Source of the DNA: Hirudinaria manillensis
Taxonomy: Eukaryota > Annelida > Clitellata > Hirudinida > Hirudinidae
Direction of reading: 5' to 3'
Length of the DNA stretch: 64,000 nt
Assembly: GCA_034509925.1 (NCBI GenBank)
Contig: CM067534.1
Coordinates: 4,471,501 to 4,535,500, forward strand
A program made the translations under genes and the position numbers. Of the stretch, positions 1 to 14,300 are shown piece after piece. The notes under the pieces were generated by a model that had not been told where the DNA came from, made no database searches, and saw only the letters and a program-made list of their open reading frames with translations. Every line of letters begins with the position of its first letter. Position 1 is the first letter of the stretch.

Positions 1-84
1 ACATCTTGGGAAATATCGTTTACATTAATTAATTGGACGTTTTTCCGGACGCGATGATCAAGACAATTATTGTTGCTATTATTA

Positions 85-200
85 CTGTAATTGCTATTAT
101 TATTGATATCGATGTTATTGTTATTATTATTATTATTATTATTATTGTTATTATTATTGTTGTTATTATTATTATTGTTGTTATTATCATTGTAGTCATT
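85..200. repeat. ATT/GTT microsatellite
   Basis: Imperfect (ATT)n mixed with GTT units. The open frames on both strands encode only poly-Ile/Val or poly-Thr/Ile tracts and are not genes. Confidence 0.85.
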
Positions 201-839
201 GTAAGTTCACGTGTTATCGTAAGCAATTGCATAATCTTTAACCTTTGTCCAACGAGTCGAGACTTTCGATTGCATTTCATTTTAGAGAATGATTTAAGAC
301 AAAAAATCTGAATGAAAAATCTGAATTTTTCCAAAATTTTTTTACTCTATTTGTTCAATTTAAACGGAATATTGACGAATATTGATGATAATAATGACAT
401 ATAACTTTTTCTTTGTCGAGAAGCTACATAGGAACCCGTCAAATAAGTCACTATTAATTATTTTTAATTTCCTAACTAATAATGTACGCTAATTAATTAA
501 GCGTGAAGCCAAAAAAAAAACACAAGTTGCAAAGTATATCATAAGCCACCGGAGAAAAAGCAATCGATTGATTGATTGATTGGTTGATTGAAAGTCAATC
601 GAGGCACGACATTCACAAGTGTAACAAGCAAGAAACAACAACAATAACGACGACAACGACAACAACAACAACAGCAGTTAATCATCGGGAGGTTTGTTGG
701 CGACTTCTGAGAAGCGATTTGCCTCGAGTGAAATCACTTGAAATCTTGGCGCAGCTGTAACGACCAACATACAATTTCATAAATATTAACAAACATTTTA
801 ATATTAATTACTGATATTAGTAATAATATTTGGTTATTA

Positions 840-920
840 TTATTGCTATTAATAAAAATATTACTATTATTATAACTATTATTATTATTATTATTACTAT
901 AATATATTATTATAATAATT

Positions 921-975
<55 letters not shown>
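840..975. repeat. ATT/AAT microsatellite
   Basis: ATT units followed by about 60 bases of AAT units give a partly self-complementary tract able to fold into a hairpin. Confidence 0.85.
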
Positions 976-978
<3 letters not shown>

Positions 979-3900
979 GTTAATTCATTTGTCACTAAGA
1001 TTCGTGATGACGATTGGAACACGAAATTCTTTGATTGGCCCGAGTGTCGTGAGAGTTTATTCTTTTATTGGCAATTAAGGATAAATTAAACAATTTTTAG
1101 TGTAATTTAATAATATTTCATTATAATAATTAGTATTTAGAATCATTCCATTGACAATTAATTCTAGCTAGTGACTGTTATTATTATTATTATTATTAAT
1201 TTATTATTATTATTATTATTATTAATTTATTTTTTGCTATCGTCACCGTCATCGTCATTACTGTTATCTAGCCCAGGGACAAGTTCCACTAAGTCCAAAA
1301 TCCAAACACGTTTGTTTGAGTCTATCAGGGTTTGTTTTGAGCGACCAAAGATCAACAAAGTGAATCTTGTAATTGTTGCATTTTTGGTGAAAAAAAATTT
1401 AAACTTGGAACTGAAAAAAAACTCATTAAACAGTAACTGAATCAATATTAAGACTAAGAAGTTCAGATAGTATCTTTGAGATACATTGGAGGAAGTTATA
1501 GAGAATTGGTTGGTATGGGTGAATGAATTGAGTCGTGAGCTGCAATAACTAGTGAACTGTTACTGTACTTGTTAGAAATTAACGAGTAATTTCTGGTTTT
1601 AATATAATAATTGTATTGTAATGTTTAATATGACTGTAATCGGTTACTTAAGACATAAGCATAGAATGACTTTGTTTCCTAGACTCGCGTCACTTCCTTT
1701 CTAAAAGCGCAAATGTTTTCCAAGATAAAATTGTTAAAACCTTTGTATAACCTGCCAATAAACCAAGCGATAGCAAAAAAATAAAACATATGTTTAAACG
1801 AGTTATTGGAAGCACGACCAGAAGACTTGATAAGTATTGATGACCTCACTGGGGAAGTGACCTTTGGATTACGTCACCTCCAAATTATGAATCGTTTGGT
1901 TGAAAAGTTACACTCTTGAGAACAAATAAAAATCTTACGTGGTTGTAAAACATTTTTACTCATTTACTCACTAAGTTGGACAATTTCCGAATCCCGATTT
2001 CTGATCGTAGTCTTGTTGCTTTAGTACGTTTTGTTTAAAAGTGACCGAAAAGGAATTAGAACAATGTCAACAATGGATCTTACAGCAAACAAAATAGTAA
2101 TTGAAATTCAATCAAAAGCTTTCAAAATAATGTTGAAATAAAGCTATGGACCCAGTTAATAATGGAGAAACTAATGATGCATTGATAACCTGATAAACAT
2201 TGGTGATACTAATAGGGATATGGATACGTTGTTGGGCATATTTACAATTATTGTAAACGTAACGATCTCTTAGCATCAATCTCTTCATCCAAGAGGAAAT
2301 CCACGGAGAGCCAAAAAAAAAAACGTGTCTATTGTGAAAAGTGAAAGATTACATCTACAATTGCTTATTGTAGCTAGAAGCATCATATACAAGATTTTTC
2401 GAACTAATTCTTTTACTCATTCAGCGGGTAAATTGACGTTCAATTTTGAGTTTCAACCATTTCTTGAGTTGCGAATGTTAATCATTTCAGTGTTTTCAAA
2501 GCTCAAGTTCGCGTTTTTACAAAAACGTAGAATTTCTGAAAAATTAATTTCAATCAATTCAAGTGACTTTAAATTTGGCGATGTTGCTTTAGTTTCACGT
2601 GATAAATAGCGTTTTATATGCTCATTAAGCAAAATAAATATTATTTTTAATATTTTATTATTTAATAAAATTAAATATTCTTCCTATTTAATTAATTGAT
2701 ATTAAGTCAAAATATTGTGGAGAATGAAGATGATGTAGTTGGTATTCGTTCCCAGTGAAATTCATATTTTGCGATTTCAAACTTCCACAGATTCAAATCC
2801 AAATTTGTATATGTCAAAAAAACAAAAACAAACAATACAGACCCATAATGTGTAATGAGCATAGCGTAGAGTCCGTCTTAAATCAGTTCAATGGAATTCA
2901 TTATACTTGTGATTACAACTTACAACTCATACTGTACAAGTCATCAAAGTCATTGCCATCGTCGAATCTTACCCGTTCAATCCGCTCGTAAAAATCACCA
3001 TTGATTTTCCTAAAGATTACTATAATTTAATTAACATAATCATTATGAAACGTACGTATATTACTGACAAATAATTACATCCATCTATCGAATCGAAACA
3101 AAGAATTTTCAACTTATAACCTGATTCACTTTTAAGTTGCTAACAAAAGCTCGTTGTGATGGGATACGTATGCTTGCAACCTGCTGCTCTGAGCCGCTCT
3201 TTGCGTTTTGGAATAAAACTCTTTGTATTGCAAACATTCTGAAAGTAGGTTTTTGAATTTTAAATGTATTTAATCAGGGATTCGACGATTTGAAGCTGCA
3301 GAAATATAAATATAACGTTTATCGTTTTCACCATTATCATTTTAGAGAGGATGGATTAATTAAACTATGTTAAACAGTTGTATTATAAGATGTTTGAAAA
3401 ATAAATTTATTCCTCACTGCACTATTCTGTCAATTAATGTCTATAAAAGCTTCATGATCAAAATCCGTGATATGAAATTAGTTTCACATGTGATAAACAT
3501 TGAATAGATATTCGTAAGCTAAGTCCAAGATTTGTTGCAAAATAAAATGATGGAATTTTAAATACAATTAAACATTTTTCCTTATATATCCCTCGACTTA
3601 ATAACATCCGCATGAATTACTTTAATTTGCTTTCTTAATATCTTAATGCCATGACATTATTTTCATTTAGTTGCATTTTGTTACTCACTCAATAACCTTG
3701 GCAAAGTTACAAAATAATAAGTTCCGTTAAATTTTACCTGAATTATAATCCATAACATATTTTTGGCTAATCACTCCTAAAGCATTTTTGAGACATGAAT
3801 TTGCATCCAACAGGAGACTAAAATTATGTTCCATAAAATTGGGTCACCTCAGCTTATGTGATTTAATTGATGACATGCGTTTGGTTATTCTCCTGTGAAC

Positions 3901-5177
3901 AATGCTTTGCAAAATGGCTGTTTTGCTTTTTATAAATTGAAAACATTTCATAGGCTGATATTAAATTTAAATTTTTTATGATTTTAAATAATTACTCAAT
4001 TAATATTTTATCAGGTTAAATTTCTTCTGTTGAATAAAGAATTTTTCAAACATTATGGAATAATTATGTTATTATTAGGTTAAATAACTTTAAATTACTA
4101 ATTAAAAGTTATTTTAAAAGCTTTTAATTTTGAAATTAAATTGATTTTCAAACCACAAGTCGTTTCAGTCAAGTCAATTTAATCATCAAGATATCATTGA
4201 TTATAATTAGAAATGATAATGACAGTGATGACGGTGATGATGATGATGATGATGATGGCAAAGATAATAAAAATAGTCGCAACAAAAGCAATAAAACTAC
4301 ATTAGCCATGTTGTTTTTGTAACTCTACCTGTGTTAAGTTTACCGCACCTGTGCGTAGGGGACACACCTGTTGGGACTTCACCTGGATTGGGGCAAACGT
4401 ATGATCATCGATTGGTTGGACCAAGTCCTAATCTGGACTCACGTTTAATTTAAACAAGTTGCTCGTCCAAATGAGACGTTCATTCTTAAAACTTGAAAGG
4501 GGATCATAAGATTATGATAATGATATGAAATACATACGTAAGGCGATGATGATGATGATGATTGTCATAATGCATCCCCGGTGAGTGATAATAAAGGCGA
4601 ATTGCATTAAGCAGTTCATTAAGTCATATCCGCTTATATTAAGGTAATGGAATGTATTATCTCAATAATGGAACTTCAGAGTATGATGGTAATGATCTTG
4701 GTATTGATGATGATGACGACGATGATGATCTTGATGATGATGATGATGATCTTCACAAGTTGCCTGGATATTCTCATCGCCAACCGAGGGAGTTGTTTGT
4801 CTGCGAGATTAATTGATGACGCACGTTCAAACAGACGAATAAATAAATATCCATTTATAAAATCATTTGTTTCTTATCTGCCGTGAGATTTCTCAAGCCT
4901 TGTTCAGTCCGTGTTGGTTCTTCTTGTTTATCATTTTTTGTTTTGTTTGTTTGTTTGTTGGTTGGTTTCTTTGTTGGTTTGTGATTGTTTCAAAGTTTAT
5001 CCTCCAACGTGTGGTTTGCGGAAGTTTGAAGGTTGTTATGTATTTACGTTATTATTTATAGAGTAATTACAGGTAAAGTCACACAAACACACATAAGCAC
5101 AATAGCATGCAGGTAGAATGGAGCTGAGTAGCCATTGAGAATACCAATCGTCCTAAGGAAGAATGGAACGTCTCTTG

Positions 5178-5230
<53 letters not shown>

Positions 5231-5341
5231 ACCATTGCATAGACACAAACAAAATAGAAGCACGTGACCATTTTTAATTGAGTAATGTTTTCTTTGTTCT
5301 ATTTATATAAGTCGAGTACTTCCCTGAAGAAGTGAAGGTGC

Positions 5342-8300
5342 ATGGATGACAGCAGTGAACTCGGAACTGCTGACTCGGGCGTGGAGTCCATTTCGTCCAA
5401 TGACGTCATCATGAACGTCAACGTTTCAATTCCCGATTTGAAGCTTCAGGTTCGATTTGATTTTCAATTTTTCTCTTTTTCCTACTAAATAGTATTAAAT
5501 GATTAAATAATTATTTGATACTATTTATTATTTTATAATTTTTCAAAACAAAATTATTTAGATCTCCTACTATTTAATTTATTTTGTTTATTCTATTTTA
5601 TTGTTCTATTTATTTATATTACACGATATACATGCACGTTCACGTGTATTTAAACTTTGTGCCTCCAATATTAGCAAATAAATCGTCTCTTCCTTTAAAA
5701 ACTCCATTAAAAAAACTTCATCGCAAACACCAATTACTTGTTCTTATTAACTTATTAGGTAACCAATCATTACTTGTTAATTATTCATTGACCTGGAATT
5801 CCCCAGCTTATTTTGCTTATCATTGGTAATAACCCATGGAAATTGAATATCCAATGCACTGCTTTGGCACTTAATTTGGTCCTTAATCGGGTCATTGTTT
5901 TGCAAAAGATTCAAAATGGGGATTTCATTATCATGGATCTTCCTAACAATTGCTTTTGAATCTTACTTCAGTTCATAACATTTTTTTTCAAATTCCTATT
6001 TTATGTCTTATTTATTATAACTTTATATCTATTTTAGTTTTTCTTTTAAATTAATTATTTATTGTTAGATTTTTCAGGAGATAAATTATGATTTTGGATG
6101 ACCAATGCAAACAATGAATCTACCAATACACTTTAAACTCATTATAAATGCTAAGGATGTGGCCAATTATAACTGTAATATTACAATATAATATTATATT
6201 TATAATGTTATTAATATGCCTTAATGTACAATTTTCCAAATGTCTTTTATGTAAAGCCATTAGCAAGTTTGTTGTTGTGAATGCCATTATTCCAATGATT
6301 GTGTTGTAAGCATTAGACTCAATGCTTAGTGCTAATCAAATAAAAAATAAAAAAATAAATAAATAAAACTGCTATTGAATTTTATTTCTCACAAAATTCA
6401 GAAATGCCTTCAATTCAACCAAGAAGAAACTGTGTGGAAGGCCAAGCAGCAGATGTTGTCTTCATTTGCAAAGGTGAATTTTCAATTTTATAACCTCCCT
6501 CTCTTGCATTCCAAACCATTCCACGGATGACTGAATGATTTTATGGATAACACGAGATCTGTTGCCAATGAATTTTTCAACAACATGGGCATTTTTTTCT
6601 TAACAACACAATCATCATCACCATCATCCTTATCATAATCATTATCATCATCCAAGGACCTCAAAAATGGCTTCAACTACGGCTTCTATTGCCCGCCCAT
6701 GAATGGAAAAGCAGGAAAGTTCTTGGACGAGGAACGACTCCTGAAGGAATATCTCTTCAACAGTTCCACCTTCTGCTTGGAGGTTTCAGACGTTTATTAA
6801 TCATTAGCTTAATTATTAATTTTTAATTTAATTATTAATTTAATTATTATTTATTAACTTATAAATGGAATTTATTTGATTTGATGAGCATCTAATTATC
6901 TTCCTTAGGTAATGTTTTAGGTTTTCTTCATCCAATAGCTCCTCAAAAAATTAAAATGGTTAAAAGTAAAATTGAAATGTTAATAAAAGTAATAATTTGA
7001 TCACCTTTCTCATCTGATCATCCATGCTTTGATGAATTTCATTTACTTTGATAATATGATTGTTAGAGTGATAATATGATTGTTAATTGTGATAATATGA
7101 TTGTTAATTGTGATAATATGATTACGATTCCAGTTCAAAATGAAAAGAAAGGTTTACAAGAGCATCAGCATAACAGCCAAAAGATCCAAACAATTGCATT
7201 CTAAGGTGGCCGGGACTTGAGACTTGTTTTGATTCGAACCCTTCTGAAATCTATTTTTATCAACAATTGGCACTAAATTTAACTCAGGGAAATTTGAGGC
7301 AATTGATGGATCACGTGAAAAGAATGGAGAATGAAAAGATAATGAAATTACTCAACAAAGGAATGGACCCCAACTTCATAGAATCAGAAAGCGGTGGTGA
7401 GTCGTTGCTAATTAATATTCAATTACCACTTGCTGACTCCTCAAGTTAATTATAAATTCCAGATGTTTATAAGCATTGATTTATCAGTGGTGCAATTGTT
7501 GATTTATTGATTAATTGTTTCGAAATTCAGTGTTAAATTTTCCGAGCAATTGATGATTTTAACGAAACACATTGTCACGTGGTTCCAGAAACCCCCATGA
7601 CCTTGGCCTGTGTGACCTCTCGACCTTCAGCAACGATTGTGACCCTGGTGGGCGGAGGTGCCCATTTGGACTTCAGGAACAGGAAGGGCTTGACACCGCT
7701 CCACGTGGCAGCTCAAAATGGAAATGAGGCAGCCATAAAGGTTTGTATGATACCATCCTATCATCAGTCTGCCAATGTTATGGTCAGTAATCATCATCAT
7801 CATCATCGTCGTCATCATCGATTATTATAATTTTGACCAATCATGTTTAAACCCATCCATCTCATTCTAAACTTAATCTCTCAGTTTCCCATGCTTTCAC
7901 AAGTTTGCAAAAATGCTAAAACGTTGCTATCCGTTCATAATAATCAGCTTTCATCATCGTCGTCATCATCACCATTACCACCACTACCATCATCATCATC
8001 ATCATCATCGACATGATCTTTCCACTGCACCTCTGCAGATCTTACTGGATCTGGGATCATCAACAAATTACAAGGACCTGAGAGGCTTAACTCCCCTCTA
8101 CCTGGGCGTCTGCAACAACAACAACAACACGTCCGCCAGGTGCACTGAGATGCTCTTGTACGACCATTCGGCTGTTGACGTCGTCGACGAATGCGGATGG
8201 ACGGAATTGCACCAGGTTTGGGCATCCAGTTCATTCTACTTCTAACTCGTTTCCAGGTCAACTCCGACGATGATGACGACGATGATGATGGTGATGATGA

Positions 8301-11300
8301 TGACGACGATGTGGGAAAAAAAGATAAAATGTTTTTTTAAGACTGAGAATGCAATTGAGATTAAGCCACGGATAAACATGGATTTTTTTACTTAAGAAAA
8401 AAAATCAATTAATTAAAAAGTATCGGATCACCGGAGGTTAACTTGCCAAGGTATCAAAAGTTGACCTCAGGATGACCTGAATGATGAGATGAACATTGCC
8501 ATGTTCACTCAAAACAATTAGCCTCGTTTTGGGACTCGTTCGTCATTCGTTCATTCATTCATTCATTCGTTCATTCATTCATTCGTTCATTCATTCATTC
8601 GTTCAATTGAGACTTCAACACTCGAGATTTTTTGAAGAAGAAACTCGAATAAAATAACAACGTGATGAACGTGACTAACAACGCCATGACACGTGACCAT
8701 TGGAAACATTACACGTTCGATGGAAACGTATTTGCAATTCATGATTCTGCGATAACAGAAGACTTGTTTCAATTTAAAACCAAAAGAAATTATTCTTCTT
8801 GTTGCGTTAATTATAATTATAATTTATTTAATTATTTAATTCAATTATAACTATAATTTATTTAATTTAATTAATTATAATCCCAATTATAATTGAACTA
8901 ATTAGAATTGTAATTGAATTACTTATAATTATTAGCATTAATTATGTTAATTATAAATGTAAATGACCAATGGCTAGGCTTGCAAGGCAGGCAGGGTTCA
9001 ACACGTGGAACTCCTGATATACTACGGAGCCGACCTGAACAGACAAAATGGCAGCGGAAACACGCCTCTCCACATCTCGGTCATCAACAACCAGGTTTCT
9101 ATGACGACATAGAAACAATAACAATATCAACAATAACAACAAAAACATCATTATCATTAATAATAATAATAACTAATATTTAATAACGTTAATATTTTTA
9201 ACAATTAATATTTCATTACTTATTCATTGTTTCCTGCCCATTGTTCAATCATATGCTAACTGCTTCTGCCATCTTTTGAAACATTCCTGGTGTGTTTTTT
9301 AATTAAACTAGTTTGGCCATTTTTGATGATATTATTGATGAAGATGGTGATGTTTGCTGCTAAGTAGAATTACACCTCACCAGTTGTTTCAGAATTTCAT
9401 CTACATCTTCATTATCTGACTTTAAAAAATCCACAATTTCAATTTGATACATTGTATGTGTTAAATTCTGACTAAAAGATGTTATGTTAAAGCCTCATCT
9501 GCAATTATGTATTTACTGTTTACAACAACAACAACAGCAACAATGTGTTTTATCATAGGAAGAGTGTGCTCGCTCTCTGATGTTCAGAGGATGTGACAGA
9601 TCCATTGTCAACCATGCAGCAAAGGATGCATATCAGTGCGCAGTCGTCTCCGGCAACTCGAGACTCGCTCTGGAAATCAAGAATTTTTCCGATTCGGATG
9701 CAGGTGAGTTGTTAAGTCTAAACGTGTGTGTGTGATTTCATTTGAATTTCATCTCCTAAAGAAAGGAATTGGAAGTTTCCATGCTCTCGTTTGGTGCAAC
9801 TCATCATCTGTTATGCATCAATACCTCATGATGTCATCATGCATTATCCGAATAAATAAATAAATAAATAAATCGTACAAAAACTTACTCAAAACTTTAT
9901 GGTCAAACATTATTTCAATAAAAATAATTTACTGAGCAGCACATCAGAGTTGATCCGGCATTAGCGATGACCTGCTTTCAATTCTTATAATTTGTCCTCA
10001 ATTATGTCTGCTGGAGGTCTCTCAGTTCTTGCATTGATTTAAAATAATACAATTTTTTTTTGCCACTGAAAGCCACTTAACCCATTAATGATGGGTTTTT
10101 ATGCAATTCTCTACCATAAAATGGTTGGAGACCATTATACTACTTTGTAGTATAATATAATATGTCAGAAGGTTTACATTTATTTATTACTAGAATTATT
10201 AATAATGATATATGATATTAATATTATATAATAATAAATTAATAATAATAATAATTAATATTAATAATATAATTAAAAATACTTTTAATAATTGTTTATT
10301 AATTGTAGCTACTATTTTAATGTTTGGTAAATCTCTTCCACTTAAATTATTTTTTTTATAAGCATTTCAAGTCCATTAAAACTTACACAATAAGTGACAT
10401 ACAACCTAATTAGTATATAACAAGACCCAACATCTGATTAACATCTGATTGCATAAGACACGCCACATTAGTCACGGCAACAGTGCCTAATTAGCATAAA
10501 ACATGACTTAAGACAAGTTGCAGTGCTAATGAGATGCACTCTTCGAACCCTGCAGTGCCCTACAAAGATGCACCGAGGTTCAACGAGAAGAGGAGATCCG
10601 TGCATCACCACCAGTTTCCAGGTGGAACCTTGAAAAGATGCAGAAGCAACCCACTAATGAACCGTTCCACCAACTACGAAACCATCGGTGACCTTGACTT
10701 TGCAGCACAGGTAACTGCTTGCTATTAATTTATTATTATTTTATTTTATTTTATTAATATTTTATTATTGTTTTTTATTGCGATTATTATTTTATTGTTT
10801 TTCAGAGCGATGTTACTATTATTTGTTTACATTTAACAACAACTTGTAAAACAAATTTATGATTAATCGAAGTAGTTAATTGATTGATTGATTGATTAAT
10901 TAATTAATTAAATAATATAATTAAGTAGCAAATGATACAAAAAAATGTTTACGCAACCAAAGGATTCCAATCTGTGGAGTCACAGGAGACCCACAGACGG
11001 TTGGATCACCACATCGAAGAAGAAGGAGGAGGAGGAGGAAGAGGAGGACATCAGGAGATCCACGCTCGTTGGAGACCGATTTGCAGCAGAACCTCCTCCG
11101 TGGAAAGTTTTTAATCCCGTCGTCGGGAATCCCGATCGATCCTTCAGTGTCTCCAGTGCTGAATCCTCGCAAGGTGAGTTCATGGAGTCCATTTTCATGC
11201 TTTCATTTTCTGCTATTCGTTTCTTTTTTTGTTTTAAGACTTGTACTAGATTTAGATTTTAAATTTATACTTTTATTGAATTAATTCAATTATTATTATT

Positions 11301-14300
11301 ATTATCGTTGTTGTTATTATTATTGTTATTATTATTATTATTTTATTTAAACAACATGATACCAGTTAGTTAGCAAGAGCAGCATCATTTGTTTATTTAT
11401 TAATCCTATATAATTATAATTTTAATTTAATTCTATATAATAAGTAATTTTAAGTTCATATTTTAATTTAGAAGGAGAAGTGATTCTTGAACAGAAGAAA
11501 TTTGAGGATTTGAGATCAAAGTGAGGTTTAAAATTGTTCAAATATTAAATTTAATAATAATAATAATAATAATAATAAGTGCATTAACCGTATTTATATA
11601 TTTTTACTGTCACAACTATTTATGTAAAATTCAAAGAATTAAATTTAATTTCTATTATTTAATTTATTTATTTTTGCTAATTTAAGTAATTTCATTTAAC
11701 TTTTTCACATTTGGCTTTTATTTCCAAATTGTTAAAACAAATTCATGAATCTTCATTATTTGGGATAGTATTATTTGTCATTGTATCAAATGTCTTTACG
11801 GTGATTTGTATGTAAATGTTTGCATACGGATGAGATAAACAAACAAACAAACATTGAACAAACAAAATTGATATTTGTTGCATTTTGTTTCATAAATGCA
11901 ATTATTTCAATAAAACTCGTTAACTACAAAATAAAATTAAATAAAATTAAAAACAATTCACGAGCATGAAAATGAAGTTGAATTCTCTTTTTGAATTTCA
12001 GAGGTCCAGGAACAAGGCAGGTATTTCTGCAAGCTGATTCTACTGACTTTGGCTTCATCTTGAGAGGGGCAAAAGGTGTATATATTAAGAATATATATAT
12101 TTTAAATATATATAATATTATATATAATAAATAAATATAATATAACAGCACTTGAAATTGTTTTGTTTAATTTGTTTTGACAACTAATTACTTTATTTTA
12201 AGTTATATTTTTTTTAATAAATTTTATATAAGATTGGTTTTTTCAGAGAAATGTGTTTTTGGTTCGTTTGCAGCAGACAAAGTTATTTCTTCGAAAGCAG
12301 ACCTGCCGTTATCACCTTGGCAACCTGCATTGCAATACTTTGAACACGTCAAAGCGAATAGTTTGGCAGACGAGGCGGGTATCAGACCCGGCGACTTTCT
12401 CTTGGAGGTGAAGGATTTCTTAATGTTTATAAGTAGAAGTCTACTTGCCTATAGATCGTTCTTGATTTATTATCTTTTGTCGCACTAAAACCTGTGGATT
12501 AGGGCACCCGAGAATAGGATAAGATCTATCCTAATGGCTTTTTTTTTTCTAGGAACGTCTTTTACTTTAGTTTAATGCAGAAACACCTGATAAAATTGAT
12601 AATCTGCCTTTAGGGACACTATTATTATGAGCACTTTACAATTCCAAATTTCACAGCACCCCATTTGAGGGGTTCTCTGGTTGTACAAGCTGGGTATTGA
12701 ACACAACTCGGACAACCTGTTGCCATTATGCTGGCACAGGCAAAAACACTACCCATTTGGCCACCTGCACAGAGAAGCTTTCCATTTTAAAATGAATGCT
12801 TCAACTGACTTTGATTTTCTCCAGGTTAATGGAGTTGATGTCTCTTCTGCTTCTCACGAATATGCTGTCTCCCTCATCAGGAATTCAGTGCAAACACTGC
12901 AGATGCTCATCATAACTCCGACAAGATGTCCTAGTCACAACTCTATCGGTTGGTCATACAAAATAATGACAGGCAATCATTAAAACTGTGCACATTTTTT
13001 TCATTTAAAAGCATTTAATTTTTTAACTTCATTGAAAATTAATATTTTCCAGACTCCAGGAACAGAATCAATTCCATACAGAAAGAGCTTAAAAATTCTC
13101 TCAGCTTCAAAACGTTTTCTCATCCTAACCCTACCTGGACCAACGAATCAAACTTCTCGGAACCAAAGGTGGCATCGATTAGATCGGTGCACGGCAAAAG
13201 GTTGGCCCACGATCTCCCCGGTGAAGACCCTGACAGCGTCAGGGTGGTATCCATTCCACCTTATAACTCTAATTCCATATCGAGAAAGCTTTTGTGGAAA
13301 GCCAAAAGCGTTCACAACCTGCCTGGCTCTGACGACATCTGCTACATGTTCGACGACGACGACAACAAGGCGTCTGCTGCCTCGAATCCTCCGACGCTAT
13401 TCGGAATCTTTGGACCGAAAGATGGCAGGGGAGAGATTGAGAAGAAATCGTTCAATGAAAAACCTCTTCTACCTAATCAAAAGGGCTCCAATAGCACGGG
13501 ACCTGCTTTCAAGAAAATTGACCAAAAACTGTCTTCATTCTTTCCTCCATCTAATCATAAATTGCAGAAGGACCCGAAGCCAAGCACCCAATCAAAAGTA
13601 CTGTCGACACGGACGACTCCTCCTCTCCCTCCCCCTCCATCTGATTTGCATAATTTATGCGACCCAGAACATAAAGACCCTAAAAAATCTCAAGACCTTG
13701 ATTTCTTAACTCTTGCTGAGAATGCCAGACAAGTCTTTCTGAGGCACCAACAAACTACAGTCACTAGTGAAACAACAAAACTTGCTCATGTAAGTTCTCA
13801 GTCCAAAGATGATCACAGTGACGATCATAGTATCCCTCTTAAGAACAGGTACGCCATGGAGCCATATGCCATGTATAACACGACCAGAGAAATTTCTAAA
13901 TTGGCTCTCGTCTCCAACAGAAGGCAAATTTTTGAAGGCAACTCGGATAAGAGCGGCGAGTCCGATCGATTCCACGACATCGGTGAGATCAAAAACAAAG
14001 ACGTTTTTGTTGAAAAGTCAAGTCGAAAGCATCAAATTCCACCAAAACCTCTGCAGAAACCATCCCACATTTTTCAAAGCAACATTCCACATTTTTTCCA
14101 AAAAATTCCAACCTGTTTTCCAAACCCCAAATCACAGCCAAACATCGACGTAACGAAATGTGCCGACCACGTCACGTCGCGGTTACCTCGTCTGCCAGAA
14201 CCGGTCGGACTTGCGAATCTTTCTTTGGACTCGGAGGACTCGGAATTACTTTTTGTTCCTCCTCCTCCTGGTTTTGAAGACGAAGTGGAAGAAACTTCGA

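Larger units (their letters stand above)
1..5341. other. Intergenic, AT- and microsatellite-rich
   Basis: No gene can be supported here. The stretch holds long ATT/AAT microsatellites (about 85-200, 840-975, 1178-1235), GAT/ATG-type runs (4225-4260, 4540-4562, 4700-4760) and an ATC run (5180-5230). Open frames in these runs encode only homopolymers of Ile, Met, His or Thr and have no coding character. Untranslated 5' exons or the promoter of the SHANK gene that starts at 5342 may lie here, but I could not locate them. Three CACCTG E-boxes sit at 4346-4385. Confidence 0.7.

Noticed and set aside
29..334. Open frames on both strands of 60-100 codons made of Ile/Thr/Val runs
   Set aside because: They are read from an ATT/GTT microsatellite and have no protein-like composition.
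7913..8261. His-rich and Asp-rich open frames around 7.9-8.3 kb
   Set aside because: They are read through CAT repeats of a SHANK intron and partly shadow the ankyrin exon 8039-8215 in another frame.
10928..11284. Alternative frames of the exon near 10963-11173, including a glycine-rich frame, considered as a hidden SH3
   Set aside because: Only the frame starting at 10963 joins in phase with both neighbouring exons, and no frame shows SH3 signatures.
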